Origin: an uncultured Clostridia bacterium
Lineage (GTDB): Bacteria; Bacillota; Clostridia; TANB77; CAG-508
Assembly (NCBI GenBank): GCA_934167165.1
Contig: CAKPKG010000015.1
Location: 1-28,997 of the forward strand
DNA length: 28,997 bases
Direction of reading: 5' to 3'
Shown here: one piece after another, positions 16,238 to 23,826 of the stretch
Position numbering within the stretch: the stretch's first letter is position 1
How the letters are laid out: every line of letters starts with the position of its first letter
Translations under genes and position numbers: made by a program
The notes under the pieces: model-generated
Told to the model about the DNA's origin: nothing
The model's database searches: none
What the model saw: only the letters and a program-made list of their open reading frames with translations

Positions 16238-16635
16238 TTATGTTTGTAATATATCAACAATATTATTTATTGAATCCCTTAATATATTTGTAATAAAATT
16301 TACAATACCTTCAAAAATTATTATATCTAAATTAGTTACTAGTGGTATCATTCCATTATTTTTCAATACAAATAATATAGCAAACAATATTAATATATAT
16401 ATAATATAAGATATCCAGTACCCCAAACTTCCTATTGCATACTCATTAATATCTAATTTTTTATATATAATTATATTACATGTCCAATATGCTATTTTTT
16501 TCAAAATCCACTCAAGCATAGGTGCTATTATTAAATAATTAAAAATATAACTATCTGTTAAATCAATTAGATCAATGGTTAGTCCACATATTAACCACCC
16601 TGATATTTTTCCTATGGTATTTATTTTTTATACAA
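16238..16635 (-). pseudogene. Small multi-pass membrane protein, frameshifted near its start
   Basis: The unbroken frame starts at ATG 16519 (93 residues) with hydrophobic segments YWISYIIYILILFAILFVL and IIIFEGIVNFITNIL, but it lacks a ribosome site. The frame is open upstream without a start codon, coding INTIGKISGWLICGLTIDL and SYIFNYLIIAPMLEW. A good AAAGGAG lies before TTG 16635, whose frame stops after four codons. Adding one A to the A6 run at 16624-16629 joins the two into a protein of about 133 residues with three or four membrane spans. It is 24 bases upstream of the ATPase and could be its membrane partner. Function unknown. Confidence 0.6.
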
Positions 16636-16717
16636 TTTCTTATCTCCTTTACAATATACTTATTAAAGCATAATGTATCACTTTTTTAATGCGAGTTTTG
16701 TCGAAACATAATAGAAA

Positions 16718-16753
16718 AAGCAGAAAATATAGGTTTTATTATACTTTCCGCTT
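16718..16753 (-). terminator. Terminator of the R-M/DUF5655 operon
   Basis: On the minus strand AAGCGGAAA and TTTCTGCTT form a 9-bp stem with one G-T pair, followed by TTTTCTATT. It lies just after the DUF5655 gene stop (16761) and before the membrane-protein gene. Confidence 0.7.
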
Positions 16754-16760
16754 CTTTTGT

Positions 16761-17654
16761 TTATTTTTTATTTACTTTCAAAGATTGTTTTATTAAAGGA
16801 ATTACATTATCTATATCATCTTCTTTATTAATTATAACCCAGTAGTCTCCATTGCCCCAATGTCCTACATTACTAATATCTCTTGTTATATTTAATGAAT
16901 CTTGTAAAGTTCCTTTTTTCATATTTATATAAATTTTAATTTCATTCTTATTAAATCCAATATCTATAATATTTCTTGAACCTTTAAATGCAATATATAA
17001 TTTTTTTACATCTACATCTATATCATCTAATTCTAAAATTCTATTTTTTAATTCCTCATATAATCTTTTAATGTTTTCAGATACTTTAGCCAAATGATCT
17101 TCTTCTGTATAAACAACTACTTCTTTATTAACATCGTTTTTACTAGGTTCCATATTAATATCTTGTACTTTTACATTGCTTGTCTTTTTTATGAAATCTA
17201 TTTCTATGATATCGTCTTCATATCTTGTTACCTTAATTAAATCAACTGGTATATTTTTAAAATCTATAGCATTTAATTGATATGATGTATAAATAGGAGA
17301 AACGAATATAATTCTTGATTGGCTCCAGTCTATATCTTGTATTGTTAAAGAAGAGTTCGTTTTTATATTATATTGAAGCACAAAATCTGCTTTTCTTTCT
17401 AACATTAACTTTAAATATGTATAACCTTGATCTACTAAAGAATGATTTTTTACATTTTTATATTCTATTATTCTAAAAGATTTTGTTTCATCATCAAATG
17501 CTAAAGAATCTATCCTGAAATCTCCAACAGTAAACTCTGTATCAATAAACTTGTATCCTAGTATCTTCTCTATGTTTCTTTCAAAAAAAGTTTGTAATTC
17601 TTTCTCATTCTTAAAATTTTTTTGTTTTAGTTCTTTATTCTCTTTTAAAATCAT
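16761..17654 (-). CDS. DUF5655 protein with a PD-(D/E)XK-like nuclease N-terminus
   Basis: The 297-residue protein has two parts. Residues 1-110 look like a PD-(D/E)XK nuclease fold: KNEKELQTFFERNIEKILG, then FRIDSLAF with Asp49, and FRIIEYKN with Glu64 and Lys66. Residues 195-297 carry the DUF5655 pattern: LYIAFKGSRNIIDIG, a lysine-rich strand, ARDxSNxGHWGNGDY (here TRDISNVGHWGNGDYWVII) and a final IPLIKQSL. The start overlaps the REase stop by four bases (ATGA), so it is translated from the same mRNA as the HinfI-like system. It may be an accessory nuclease or a separate restriction factor. The third gene is not part of the classic HinfI system. Confidence 0.75.
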   Translation of the reverse strand: MILKENKELKQKNFKNEKELQTFFERNIEKILGYKFIDTEFTVGDFRIDSLAFDDETKSFRIIEYKNVKNHSLVDQGYTYLKLMLERKADFVLQYNIKTNSSLTIQDIDWSQSRIIFVSPIYTSYQLNAIDFKNIPVDLIKVTRYEDDIIEIDFIKKTSNVKVQDINMEPSKNDVNKEVVVYTEEDHLAKVSENIKRLYEELKNRILELDDIDVDVKKLYIAFKGSRNIIDIGFNKNEIKIYINMKKGTLQDSLNITRDISNVGHWGNGDYWVIINKEDDIDNVIPLIKQSLKVNKK

Positions 17655-18544
17655 GAATTTTCTCCTTCACAAATTTTATATTCTTCCCCTTCTTCATGTA
17701 CACAAGTAATATCAATATTTTTGTTATATCTATATACATTTTGATTAACAACTTTATTGTACATATCATTAAATTGTTTTATAGTTTCATCATTTTCACT
17801 TATATTTAACATATATTCTTCTAAATCTTCATATTTAATAGTTGTATATTTTTCAAAAAATCTTTTCCCTCTGTATATTTCATTTTCTGGAATGTATATA
17901 TTTCCTTTCATTCTCTTGTTTGTAAAATAAAACAACATAGGTTTAAATTTATCTTTATCATATATTTTTAATTCTCTTACCAAATATGCATATGTCTTTA
18001 AAAGCTTTCTGTTTATATCAATAAATTTCCCTGTATCATGGTCGTCATTATATTTTATTTCTACATAATATGTAATACTTGTTGTATTATCTTTAAATAA
18101 CACATCTACATCATGCTTAAATTCTATTGTTTCTAAGCTTTCATTCTTTTCATTTAGGACAATTTGTTCTAACAATTTATTATAATTTTCTTTTTGTTGT
18201 TCTTCTGAATATGTATGAGTTTCACAATCTGTAATGTATAAATCTATTAAATTCTCTGTTTCTTTGCTTATTTTAAATTTGTTAGATCTCTTTCCAGAAT
18301 ATGCCTCTAGTATTTCATTGTTTGGATTTACTAATAATATTTGGTGTATAGCCTCTTCTATAAAATTACCAAATTGGATATTCATAGATTGCATAATTCC
18401 ACCAAACACTCTATATTTTATCGGTATAAAATGAATTTTTTTCTCATGTTTTGTTTTTAATTTATTTATTTTAGTATCACTTCCAGCATTTTTTATCATA
18501 ATTTCTATTGATTTTTTCATTACTTGGTCTAAAACACTTTTCAT
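17651..18544 (-). CDS. Type II restriction endonuclease, HinfI-like (predicted GANTC)
   Basis: The 297-residue protein starts at ATG 18544 with AGGAGG five bases upstream, overlapping the MTase end. The PD-(D/E)XK core is visible as DVDVLFKD (about residue 145) and YYVEIKYNDDHDTGKF (Glu and Lys about 160). The N-terminal block HFIPIKYRVFGGIMQSMN followed by IQFGNFIEE looks like the TdeIII/HinfI type of restriction enzyme. The main evidence for specificity is the neighbouring methyltransferase, which closely resembles M.HinfI. Cleavage at GANTC is therefore an inference from the partner. The gene appears intact. Confidence 0.8.
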   Translation of the reverse strand: MKSVLDQVMKKSIEIMIKNAGSDTKINKLKTKHEKKIHFIPIKYRVFGGIMQSMNIQFGNFIEEAIHQILLVNPNNEILEAYSGKRSNKFKISKETENLIDLYITDCETHTYSEEQQKENYNKLLEQIVLNEKNESLETIEFKHDVDVLFKDNTTSITYYVEIKYNDDHDTGKFIDINRKLLKTYAYLVRELKIYDKDKFKPMLFYFTNKRMKGNIYIPENEIYRGKRFFEKYTTIKYEDLEEYMLNISENDETIKQFNDMYNKVVNQNVYRYNKNIDITCVHEEGEEYKICEGENS

Positions 18545-18552
18545 ATTTCCTC

Positions 18553-19635
18553 CTATACTTCTCTTTCCTTAAATTCATATCTTAAAGAGTCTAATGTAAC
18601 AAATTGATTTTGATTATTATTTATCCAGAAATAATCCCAACCATTATTATTTGTTAATCCTAAATGTTTTGCAGACATTTTATGAATTGATAAAATCTGT
18701 TCTCCATCATTGATATATCCATTTTTTTCTATAACACCAATTTTTTCTTGGTGTTTATTATATACTTCTTGTCCTACTTTTAAATAATCAAAACTTATTA
18801 ATTTATCCATAGAAACTTTTGGTGGTTTCACTTCAAAATTCAAATTAGCAACTTCATCAATATTTGGAACAATTTTATCCAACCTGCTTTGAGCAGCCTT
18901 TATATATTCTTTTTCTCTTTCTATTCCTATATAGTTTCTACCTGTCAATTTTGCTATTGCACCTGTTGTTCCTGTTCCAAAAAATGGATCTAAAACAATA
19001 TCTCCTGGTTTTGAAGAAGATACTATAACATTATATAATAATTTTTCTGGTTTTTGCGTTGAGTGTATCTTTTTGCCATCTTCCCCCTTTAGTCTTTCAT
19101 TTCCTATACAAATTCCGATATTCCATACACTCTTTTCTTGTTTTTCATTATTTAAATGTTTCATAGTTTTATAGTTAAATGTATATTTTGCATTTTTATT
19201 TTTTGTACACCATAATAGAGTTTCATGAGAGTTTTGAAATCTAGTACCTCCAAAATTAGGAACCGCATTTGGTTTTGACCAAACAACATCGTTTAAAATC
19301 CAAAATCCCATATTTTGCATTATATACCCTAATCTATAAATGTTTTGAAATGCTCCTATTACCCATATACTAGCATCCTTCTTCATTACTCTTTTACATT
19401 CTTTTAACCATTGTGTACAAAATTTATCATATTCTTTATAGTTATTAAATTTATCCCACTCGTCTTCTACCCCATGAAATTTAGTTCCATTTGTTCTATG
19501 TAATTCACCTTCTGTTTGCATAAAGTATGGTGGATCTGCAAATATTAGGTCAACACTTTCATCAGGAAGTTTCTTTAAGTTTTTTATGCAATCTCCCTTA
19601 ATAATTGTATTTATATATTTATCTATATCCTTCAC
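18553..19635 (-). CDS. Adenine-N6 DNA methyltransferase, M.HinfI-like (predicted GANTC)
   Basis: This methylates adenine in the recognition site to protect host DNA from the cognate endonuclease. The catalytic motif IV DPPYF (residues about 33-37) precedes the AdoMet motif I DPFFGTGTTGAIAK (about 213), the beta-class order. The run DPPYFMQTEGELHRTNGTKF, the later FWILNDVVWSKPNAVPNFGG and the C-terminal SIHKMSAKHLGLTNNNGWDY agree closely with M.HinfI as I remember it, including the C-terminal domain of that group. The start is GTG 19635, with AGGTG seven bases upstream, giving 360 residues; the longer frame from 19671 lacks a ribosome site and overlaps the promoter. It heads the operon MTase-REase-DUF5655. 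Confidence 0.92.
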   Translation of the reverse strand: MKDIDKYINTIIKGDCIKNLKKLPDESVDLIFADPPYFMQTEGELHRTNGTKFHGVEDEWDKFNNYKEYDKFCTQWLKECKRVMKKDASIWVIGAFQNIYRLGYIMQNMGFWILNDVVWSKPNAVPNFGGTRFQNSHETLLWCTKNKNAKYTFNYKTMKHLNNEKQEKSVWNIGICIGNERLKGEDGKKIHSTQKPEKLLYNVIVSSSKPGDIVLDPFFGTGTTGAIAKLTGRNYIGIEREKEYIKAAQSRLDKIVPNIDEVANLNFEVKPPKVSMDKLISFDYLKVGQEVYNKHQEKIGVIEKNGYINDGEQILSIHKMSAKHLGLTNNNGWDYFWINNNQNQFVTLDSLRYEFKEREV

Positions 19636-19669
19636 TTTCGTGCACCTCACATATTTATAATTCAATTGC

Positions 19670-19698
19670 ATTTTATCATATAATCATTTTTTTCTCAA
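19670..19698 (-). promoter_or_regulatory. Promoter of the R-M operon
   Basis: On the minus strand TTGAGA (19693-19698), 17 bases, then TAAAAT (19670-19675), each one mismatch from consensus. The MTase GTG is about 35 bases downstream. No controller-protein gene or C-box is visible. Confidence 0.65.
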
Positions 19699-19799
19699 TA
19701 AAAATACCATTTTTTACAAAAAAACTCTATAGGTTTGCCAACCATATGTCACACTTTATTGATAAATATAACATTTGAAACACACTCTGAGATAAAGCT

Positions 19800-19955
19800 T
19801 TACAATGCTAAAAACTCTGGATATTTTTTATTAGATCTCCTACCTTTTAATATTTCTACACCTAATGTCTTAATTTCTCTACTATTTCCAGAAATTTCGT
19901 TGATGAGTATGTATTGGTATATACTTTTTCTTCTTATTTGAAATTTAATTATATA
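19800..19955 (-). pseudogene. Short coding remnant of unknown origin
   Basis: The 347-base gap between the MTase and the 651-residue gene has no intact gene. On the minus strand a frame without a start codon runs from about 19955 to a TAA at 19800-19802 and codes AYIIKFQIRRKSIYQYILIN, then EISGNSREIKTLGVEILKG and RRSNKKYPEFLAL. Its charged, helical look suggests the tail of a lost gene. I cannot assign a family and it may be chance. The rest of the gap shows nothing else except the R-M promoter. Confidence 0.25.
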
Positions 19956-20018
19956 TGCCTAACCTTTGCATTACTTTCTACAAGCTTGTTATATTTCCAA
20001 TTGTATATGTCATCTTTT

Positions 20019-21974
20019 CTATTTTTTTCTAGCTTTAAAACTTGTTGCTTCTAAACTAAAGTTATCTTTTATTCTTCCATTTATTTTATAAAACTTTGGA
20101 TTTGTATATACATTGCCAACTCTATAAATATAATATTGCTCTTTATATTTATTTGAAGTTTCTATTTCATTTTTTGATATTTCAAATGGCTCATTTACAC
20201 TCTTATTAGTTCCTTTTACTTCTATATAAATCTCTACATATTCTTCATTTTTCTTCTCATAAGACCTTATATCATATCCTGCCCCATCACCATTTTCTTT
20301 TGATTCCCAAAATACCAATTGAGCTAAATCGCTTCTGTTTTCCTTTAGTAATTTCTCTTTTTCTAGATTATATATTAATTCTTCACTATCTTTTCCTACT
20401 TTTTCTTTAGATAAATTTATTTGTTTATAATCCGTTTTTATTTTTTTGCTTTGTGTCTTTTCTTTTTTATTTATATTTCTCTTCACTTTAATGTCTTCAA
20501 AATTAACTTCTATTAGTTTCTCTTTTTCTTTCACATCATTAAGATTTTTTTCTTCCATTTCTTTATATTCTTCAAATTGTTCAGCACTACCATGAAAAAA
20601 TATGTTTTCATTATCCAGCTTAATAATAGATAATCCATAAAAATCAGCCTTTCCAGTTATGTTACTTATTTCAATTAAATTTAATTCATCTATATTTCTA
20701 TATGCTAGCCTTTCCATCAGCTTTTTCCCTTTTTTCGTTATTCTGTAAGTTAAATATTCAGTTTCTTCTATAAAAGCATTTTGTTTTAATAGTTCTGCAC
20801 ATAAATATGCTCTGAAATATACATCTCTTGCACTCTTAGAAAAATTTTTTTCTAGCCCATGTCTTTCTCCATCTGTTAGTTTCCAAAATTCCTTTAAAAG
20901 ATACTTTTGGCCATCATTTATATAAGACAAAATACTATATGTGTGTCTTTCAAAATTAAATATACCAATTCTTTTTAATACATCATATGGGCTGTACAAT
21001 TTGGTTTCATTTATAGCTTTTGATACTAGATCTCCTACCGCTTCATACCAGAATGAATCTGAGACTTTGTATCCAAACTTTTTGCGTAATCCTAGTATTT
21101 TACTTTTATCAGTATTAAATAATTCTGCAATTTGATCTGGCATTTTTCGTTGTATTACTTCCATTATATACAAGTTCTCTTTAGTGAGATTGCTTATACT
21201 TATCTCTTCGCCTTTATTTCTTATATCTGAGTATCTTTCATAAATTTTCATTGATGGTTCATTTTCTAACACCATTGCTGGTCTTATTTGCTTTAGTTTT
21301 TTTATGTACTTTTCTAGCCTCCCGCATATATTAAATTTATCAACATCTTTTTTATTAAAATTTTTTATTGCGGTTAATATATATTTATCTTGAGAAATAT
21401 ACTTTACATACTCGATTGTTTCTTCTAAATCTTTATCCTCATTTATAGGATAATCCATTTTTAATGAATATATTTGCAATAAGATTCTCATCCATGCCTC
21501 TGGGTTATACCCTTGAAATGTTTTAATATACCTATAATAATCTGCCATAGCAACATATCTTGTGGTTTTCACTCTCTCATCTATATCGACTAACTTTCCT
21601 GAATCATATATTTTATTTCCATAATTTTCTATATAATAGTCAAGTTCTGTTGGGTTACTTTTTCTTTTTTCAAACTGGCACATGCTCCAAAAAAGTATAT
21701 TAATATTAGTTTTATATGCATATTTCTTTATTATTTCGAATTTTTTATCTATTTCTTTTGTTCTCACATCTGTTAAAAAACAGAAAGATGGATATTTATC
21801 ATTTTTTCCCCATGCATATTCATCCATAATATACACTCTTTCTATATTTAAATTAGTTAGTTTAGTTAATTCTTTTTTTACTTTTAGAGCTAAATCTATT
21901 TTTTCTTGTGTAGGTTTTTTTGTTTTATATATTCCCACATATTCTAATACCTTTTTATCAATTCTACTTTCCAT
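20019..21974 (-). CDS. Multidomain protein with C-terminal DUF3883 nuclease-like domain, probable defence effector
   Basis: The 651-residue protein starts at ATG 21974 with AGGTGATGG upstream. The C-terminal part (about 530-640) matches DUF3883: GKDSEELIYNLEKEKLL, DLAQLVFWESKENGDGAGYD and YIEVKGTNKS. Asp of GAGYD and Glu/Lys of EVK form a PD-(D/E)XK-type site. The middle has a helix-turn-helix-like DQIAELFNTDKSKILGLRKK and a winged-helix-like EETEYLTYRITKKGKKLME. The first 200 residues, with IERVYIMDEYAWGKNDKYP and RYVAMADYYRYIKTFQGY, hint at a nucleotidyltransferase-plus-HEPN-like arrangement, but key motifs are not clear. A lysine/glutamate-rich linker (470-530) joins the halves. It has its own promoter and sits upstream of the R-M operon. 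I know of no named system with this exact layout. Confidence 0.75.
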   Translation of the reverse strand: MESRIDKKVLEYVGIYKTKKPTQEKIDLALKVKKELTKLTNLNIERVYIMDEYAWGKNDKYPSFCFLTDVRTKEIDKKFEIIKKYAYKTNINILFWSMCQFEKRKSNPTELDYYIENYGNKIYDSGKLVDIDERVKTTRYVAMADYYRYIKTFQGYNPEAWMRILLQIYSLKMDYPINEDKDLEETIEYVKYISQDKYILTAIKNFNKKDVDKFNICGRLEKYIKKLKQIRPAMVLENEPSMKIYERYSDIRNKGEEISISNLTKENLYIMEVIQRKMPDQIAELFNTDKSKILGLRKKFGYKVSDSFWYEAVGDLVSKAINETKLYSPYDVLKRIGIFNFERHTYSILSYINDGQKYLLKEFWKLTDGERHGLEKNFSKSARDVYFRAYLCAELLKQNAFIEETEYLTYRITKKGKKLMERLAYRNIDELNLIEISNITGKADFYGLSIIKLDNENIFFHGSAEQFEEYKEMEEKNLNDVKEKEKLIEVNFEDIKVKRNINKKEKTQSKKIKTDYKQINLSKEKVGKDSEELIYNLEKEKLLKENRSDLAQLVFWESKENGDGAGYDIRSYEKKNEEYVEIYIEVKGTNKSVNEPFEISKNEIETSNKYKEQYYIYRVGNVYTNPKFYKINGRIKDNFSLEATSFKARKK

Positions 21975-21989
21975 ACCATCACCTAATTC

Positions 21990-22019
21990 ATTTTATCATA
22001 TTAGTTCCTGCTTTTTCAA
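21990..22019 (-). promoter_or_regulatory. Promoter of the DUF3883 gene
   Basis: On the minus strand TTGAAA (22014-22019), 18 bases, TAAAAT (21990-21995), with the ATG 16 bases after the -10, so the transcript has a very short leader. The bases around the -10 (ATGATAAAATG) are the same as at the R-M promoter. Confidence 0.6.
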
Positions 22020-22110
22020 ACCAGTCCTTATTCTGCTTATCTCTTTTCCATAAGTATTTTTTTTAATTTTTATACCATTTATGCTAAAGTTATTTTTAGA
22101 TATGAAAAAA

Positions 22111-22131
22111 CTTCTAGCAAATTGCTAGAAG
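22111..22131 (-). terminator. Strong terminator after the inner-island operon
   Basis: CTTCTAGCAA and TTGCTAGAAG form a perfect stem; on the minus strand TTTTTT follows. It lies just beyond the tRNA fragment at 22144-22188. It would stop transcription from the GNAT operon before the DUF3883 promoter. Confidence 0.85.
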
Positions 22132-22143
22132 CCTTTATTATAG

Positions 22144-22188
22144 TGGTTGCGGGGGATAAACTTGAACTATCGATCTTCGGGTTATGAG
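22144..22188 (-). repeat. tRNA-fMet 3' fragment (att-like copy between the two islands)
   Basis: The 45 bases match the tRNA-fMet 3' half (25957-26001) at 42 positions, from the anticodon loop to CCA. The T-stem still pairs; the 5' half is missing. It is the junction between the inner and outer islands. The gene-free stretch 21975-22325 holds this fragment, the terminator at 22111-22131, the DUF3883 promoter and a 36-base imperfect repeat at 22278. Confidence 0.85.
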
Positions 22189-22277
22189 AACTAACCTTTA
22201 ACTATCATTATTTCCATAGAATTTAAAAAAGTGCTATTCTTTAAAGTTTCAGAACAACACTTATTTTTTATATTTCA

Positions 22278-22313
22278 GTATTTCTATTATTTCTCGTTCC
22301 AGTTGTGGTCAAA
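22278..22313. repeat. Imperfect direct repeat, left copy
   Basis: The 36 bases match 25873-25908 at 29 positions, including CTATTAT and AGTTGTGGT. The pair lies just inside the two ends of the inner island. A second GTGGTCAAA follows at 22316-22324. They may be recombinase arm sites or a trace of a lost gene end. Confidence 0.5.
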
Positions 22314-22325
22314 AAAGTGGTCAAA

Positions 22326-22988
22326 TTATATATATCTTTCTTTTGTTCTTTTAATCATATAATTTGAATCTTCGAGTTTTTTAAATCCCAATTTTTCATA
22401 TAATTTGTATAGTTTCTCCTTGTTTTGCTTATTTATATCTTCATCCCTGATTTCTTGCAATAATCCATCTTCTCCTATTTTTTGTGGTGCTGGTAATAGG
22501 ATTAATACATTTGGACTTAAATTAACTGAATATTCTAATATCTCATTTAAAGAATTTATTACATAACTAGCTATACCTAATCCTCTAAATTTTTCATTTA
22601 TATATATTCTATCTATATACATTAAGTTTTCATCAAATTCGCAAATTTCATCCTTTATACACTCTTCTTCATCAACTATAGCAGACGCCATATGTTCTAA
22701 GTCTGTATCAATAGAATCGCATAAATCATAAAAACTCATATCATCCATTACTATTTCTGATTCAAAATAATTTCCTGTTAGCTTTCCGATTTTTTCTTTC
22801 TCTTGAGTGTCTAGATTAGTAGCAAAAATATCTATAAACACATTAATTACATACTTATCTTCATATTCTTGTTCTTCTATACATTTATTAAATTCTTTAT
22901 CAATATAATTTATTTCTCCTCTAGTACCTGATACTTCTAAAGAAAATGAATCATATCCTAATTTATTTAATCCCTTTATATCAATCAT
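22326..22988 (-). CDS. GNAT-fold protein with unknown N-terminal extension
   Basis: The 220-residue protein starts at ATG 22988 with GGAG seven bases upstream. The C-terminal half carries the acetyl-CoA-binding motif YIDRIYINEKFRGLGIASYV, with the R-G-x-G-x-A loop, followed by a helix, LILLPAPQ, and a motif-B-like KLYKLYEKLGFKKLE. The first ~100 residues are acidic (IEEQEYEDKYVINVFIDIF) and unrecognised. It is the last gene of the inner-island operon, 12 bases after the 149-residue gene. The substrate may be a protein made by the same operon, which is only a guess. Confidence 0.8.
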   Translation of the reverse strand: MIDIKGLNKLGYDSFSLEVSGTRGEINYIDKEFNKCIEEQEYEDKYVINVFIDIFATNLDTQEKEKIGKLTGNYFESEIVMDDMSFYDLCDSIDTDLEHMASAIVDEEECIKDEICEFDENLMYIDRIYINEKFRGLGIASYVINSLNEILEYSVNLSPNVLILLPAPQKIGEDGLLQEIRDEDINKQNKEKLYKLYEKLGFKKLEDSNYMIKRTKERYI

Positions 22989-23000
22989 ATATTATCTCCA

Positions 23001-23450
23001 TTAGTTTTTCTTAAAAAATCTTTTTATCTTATCAAAGATTCTTTGAATAAAACTTTTTTCTTTATATTCTACTAATGCCTGTGTTTCTTCTTGGATTTCA
23101 ATCTTTTCAGTTCTTTTGTTTTTAAATAAATTGTCTGTACTATATTTTTCTCTAATTTCTTTTTCAAACTTATCATTATTAGATAAATATTGCTTATATA
23201 ACTCATCTTTTACTTTTTTATTTGGACACCAATATTGGTAATTAAGCATGGCAATAAGAACCATTGTTTTTTTACTTAAGTAATTCTTGTCTAATGGATT
23301 TGATTTATTAATATTTGGTTCATAGTTTTCAAGCTTTTCAGTTTGAAACAGTTTTATTATTTTTCCTGGGATTTTTATTACATATTCATTTGGCATATAT
23401 TGTAAAACTGCACATATTTCTGCATAAGCTTGTCTAGTCTCATAAGTCAT
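23001..23450 (-). CDS. Conserved-looking protein of unknown function (149 aa)
   Basis: I do not recognise a named family. The N-terminus TYETRQAYAEICAVLQYMP and the central KTMVLIAMLNYQYWCPNKK are well-structured and helical. The C-terminus is a strongly basic tail (FIQRIFDKIKRFFKKN) that could bind membrane or nucleic acid as an amphipathic helix. It has no signal peptide. The start at ATG 23450 follows GGGAGAAGGAATTA. It lies between the 71-residue gene and the GNAT gene of the same operon. Confidence 0.7.
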   Translation of the reverse strand: MTYETRQAYAEICAVLQYMPNEYVIKIPGKIIKLFQTEKLENYEPNINKSNPLDKNYLSKKTMVLIAMLNYQYWCPNKKVKDELYKQYLSNNDKFEKEIREKYSTDNLFKNKRTEKIEIQEETQALVEYKEKSFIQRIFDKIKRFFKKN

Positions 23451-23467
23451 TAATTCCTTCTCCCTTA

Positions 23468-23683
23468 CTAAAATATAATACCTTTTAATTCTTCTGGTAA
23501 TTCTAAATTATATTTTTTGTTTATTTTATCAATTAGTTTTTGGTCTGTTACTAATTTATTATCAATTACAAATACTTTTTTATTCTCTTCATCTAAACAC
23601 ATTGTTATTTTTGTATATTCGTCATCATCAAATTCTAATAATACTAATAATTCTTGATTTTCTATATTTATTTTATTTGCCAT
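23468..23683 (-). CDS. Small acidic protein of unknown function (71 aa)
   Basis: The ATG at 23683 gives MANKINIENQELLVLLEFDD; a longer frame to 23710 is possible, but GAGGAGAAGG lies just before 23683. It is a small acidic protein, predicted mixed alpha/beta, with KKVFVIDNKLVTDQKLIDKI and NLELPEELKG. The start lies inside the end of the preceding 50-residue gene (ATGGCAAATAA contains its TAA), so the two are coupled. The size and acidity would suit an inhibitor or adaptor for the upstream peptidase, but no homology is recognised. Confidence 0.7.
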   Translation of the reverse strand: MANKINIENQELLVLLEFDDDEYTKITMCLDEENKKVFVIDNKLVTDQKLIDKINKKYNLELPEELKGIIF

Positions 23684-23825
23684 TGTTACCTTCTCCTCTT
23701 GAATTTTCATTTGTTTTTGGTGTTTTATCTCCTAATACTACTTGCAAATCATCAGCCTCTTGCATCATTTCAGTTATTGAAACATCTGAAGTTTGTTTTT
23801 TTAATTCTATATCTAACTCAGACAT
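23673..23825 (-). CDS. Very small protein (50 aa) coupled to the metallopeptidase
   Basis: The start is ATG at 23823-23825, one base after the peptidase stop, and the stop is TAA at 23673-23675. The product is MSELDIELKKQTSDVSITEM, then MQEADDLQVVLGDKTPKT and a polar tail ENSRGEGNNGK. It is acidic and mostly helical, with no membrane segment. The gene is supported by tight packing: it fills the gap exactly and overlaps the next start by 11 bases. Function unknown. Confidence 0.65.
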   Translation of the reverse strand: MSELDIELKKQTSDVSITEMMQEADDLQVVLGDKTPKTNENSRGEGNNGK

Positions 23826-23826
23826 A

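Larger units (their letters stand above)
12170..22188. mobile_element. Putative outer defence island between tRNA-fMet fragments
   Basis: The segment is bounded by two same-orientation copies of the tRNA-fMet 3' end (12170-12214 and 22144-22188). It contains almost only accessory genes: TnpV-like, ATPase unit, HinfI-like R-M, DUF5655 and DUF3883 proteins. That is the structure expected when tyrosine-recombinase elements insert repeatedly into one tRNA 3' end. No integrase, relaxase or replication gene is visible, so it is either a remnant or an element mobilised in trans. Confidence 0.6.

Noticed and set aside
22140..22188. Riboswitch or T-box in the leader between islands
   Set aside because: The structured sequence is fully explained by the tRNA-fMet fragment and the adjacent terminator.
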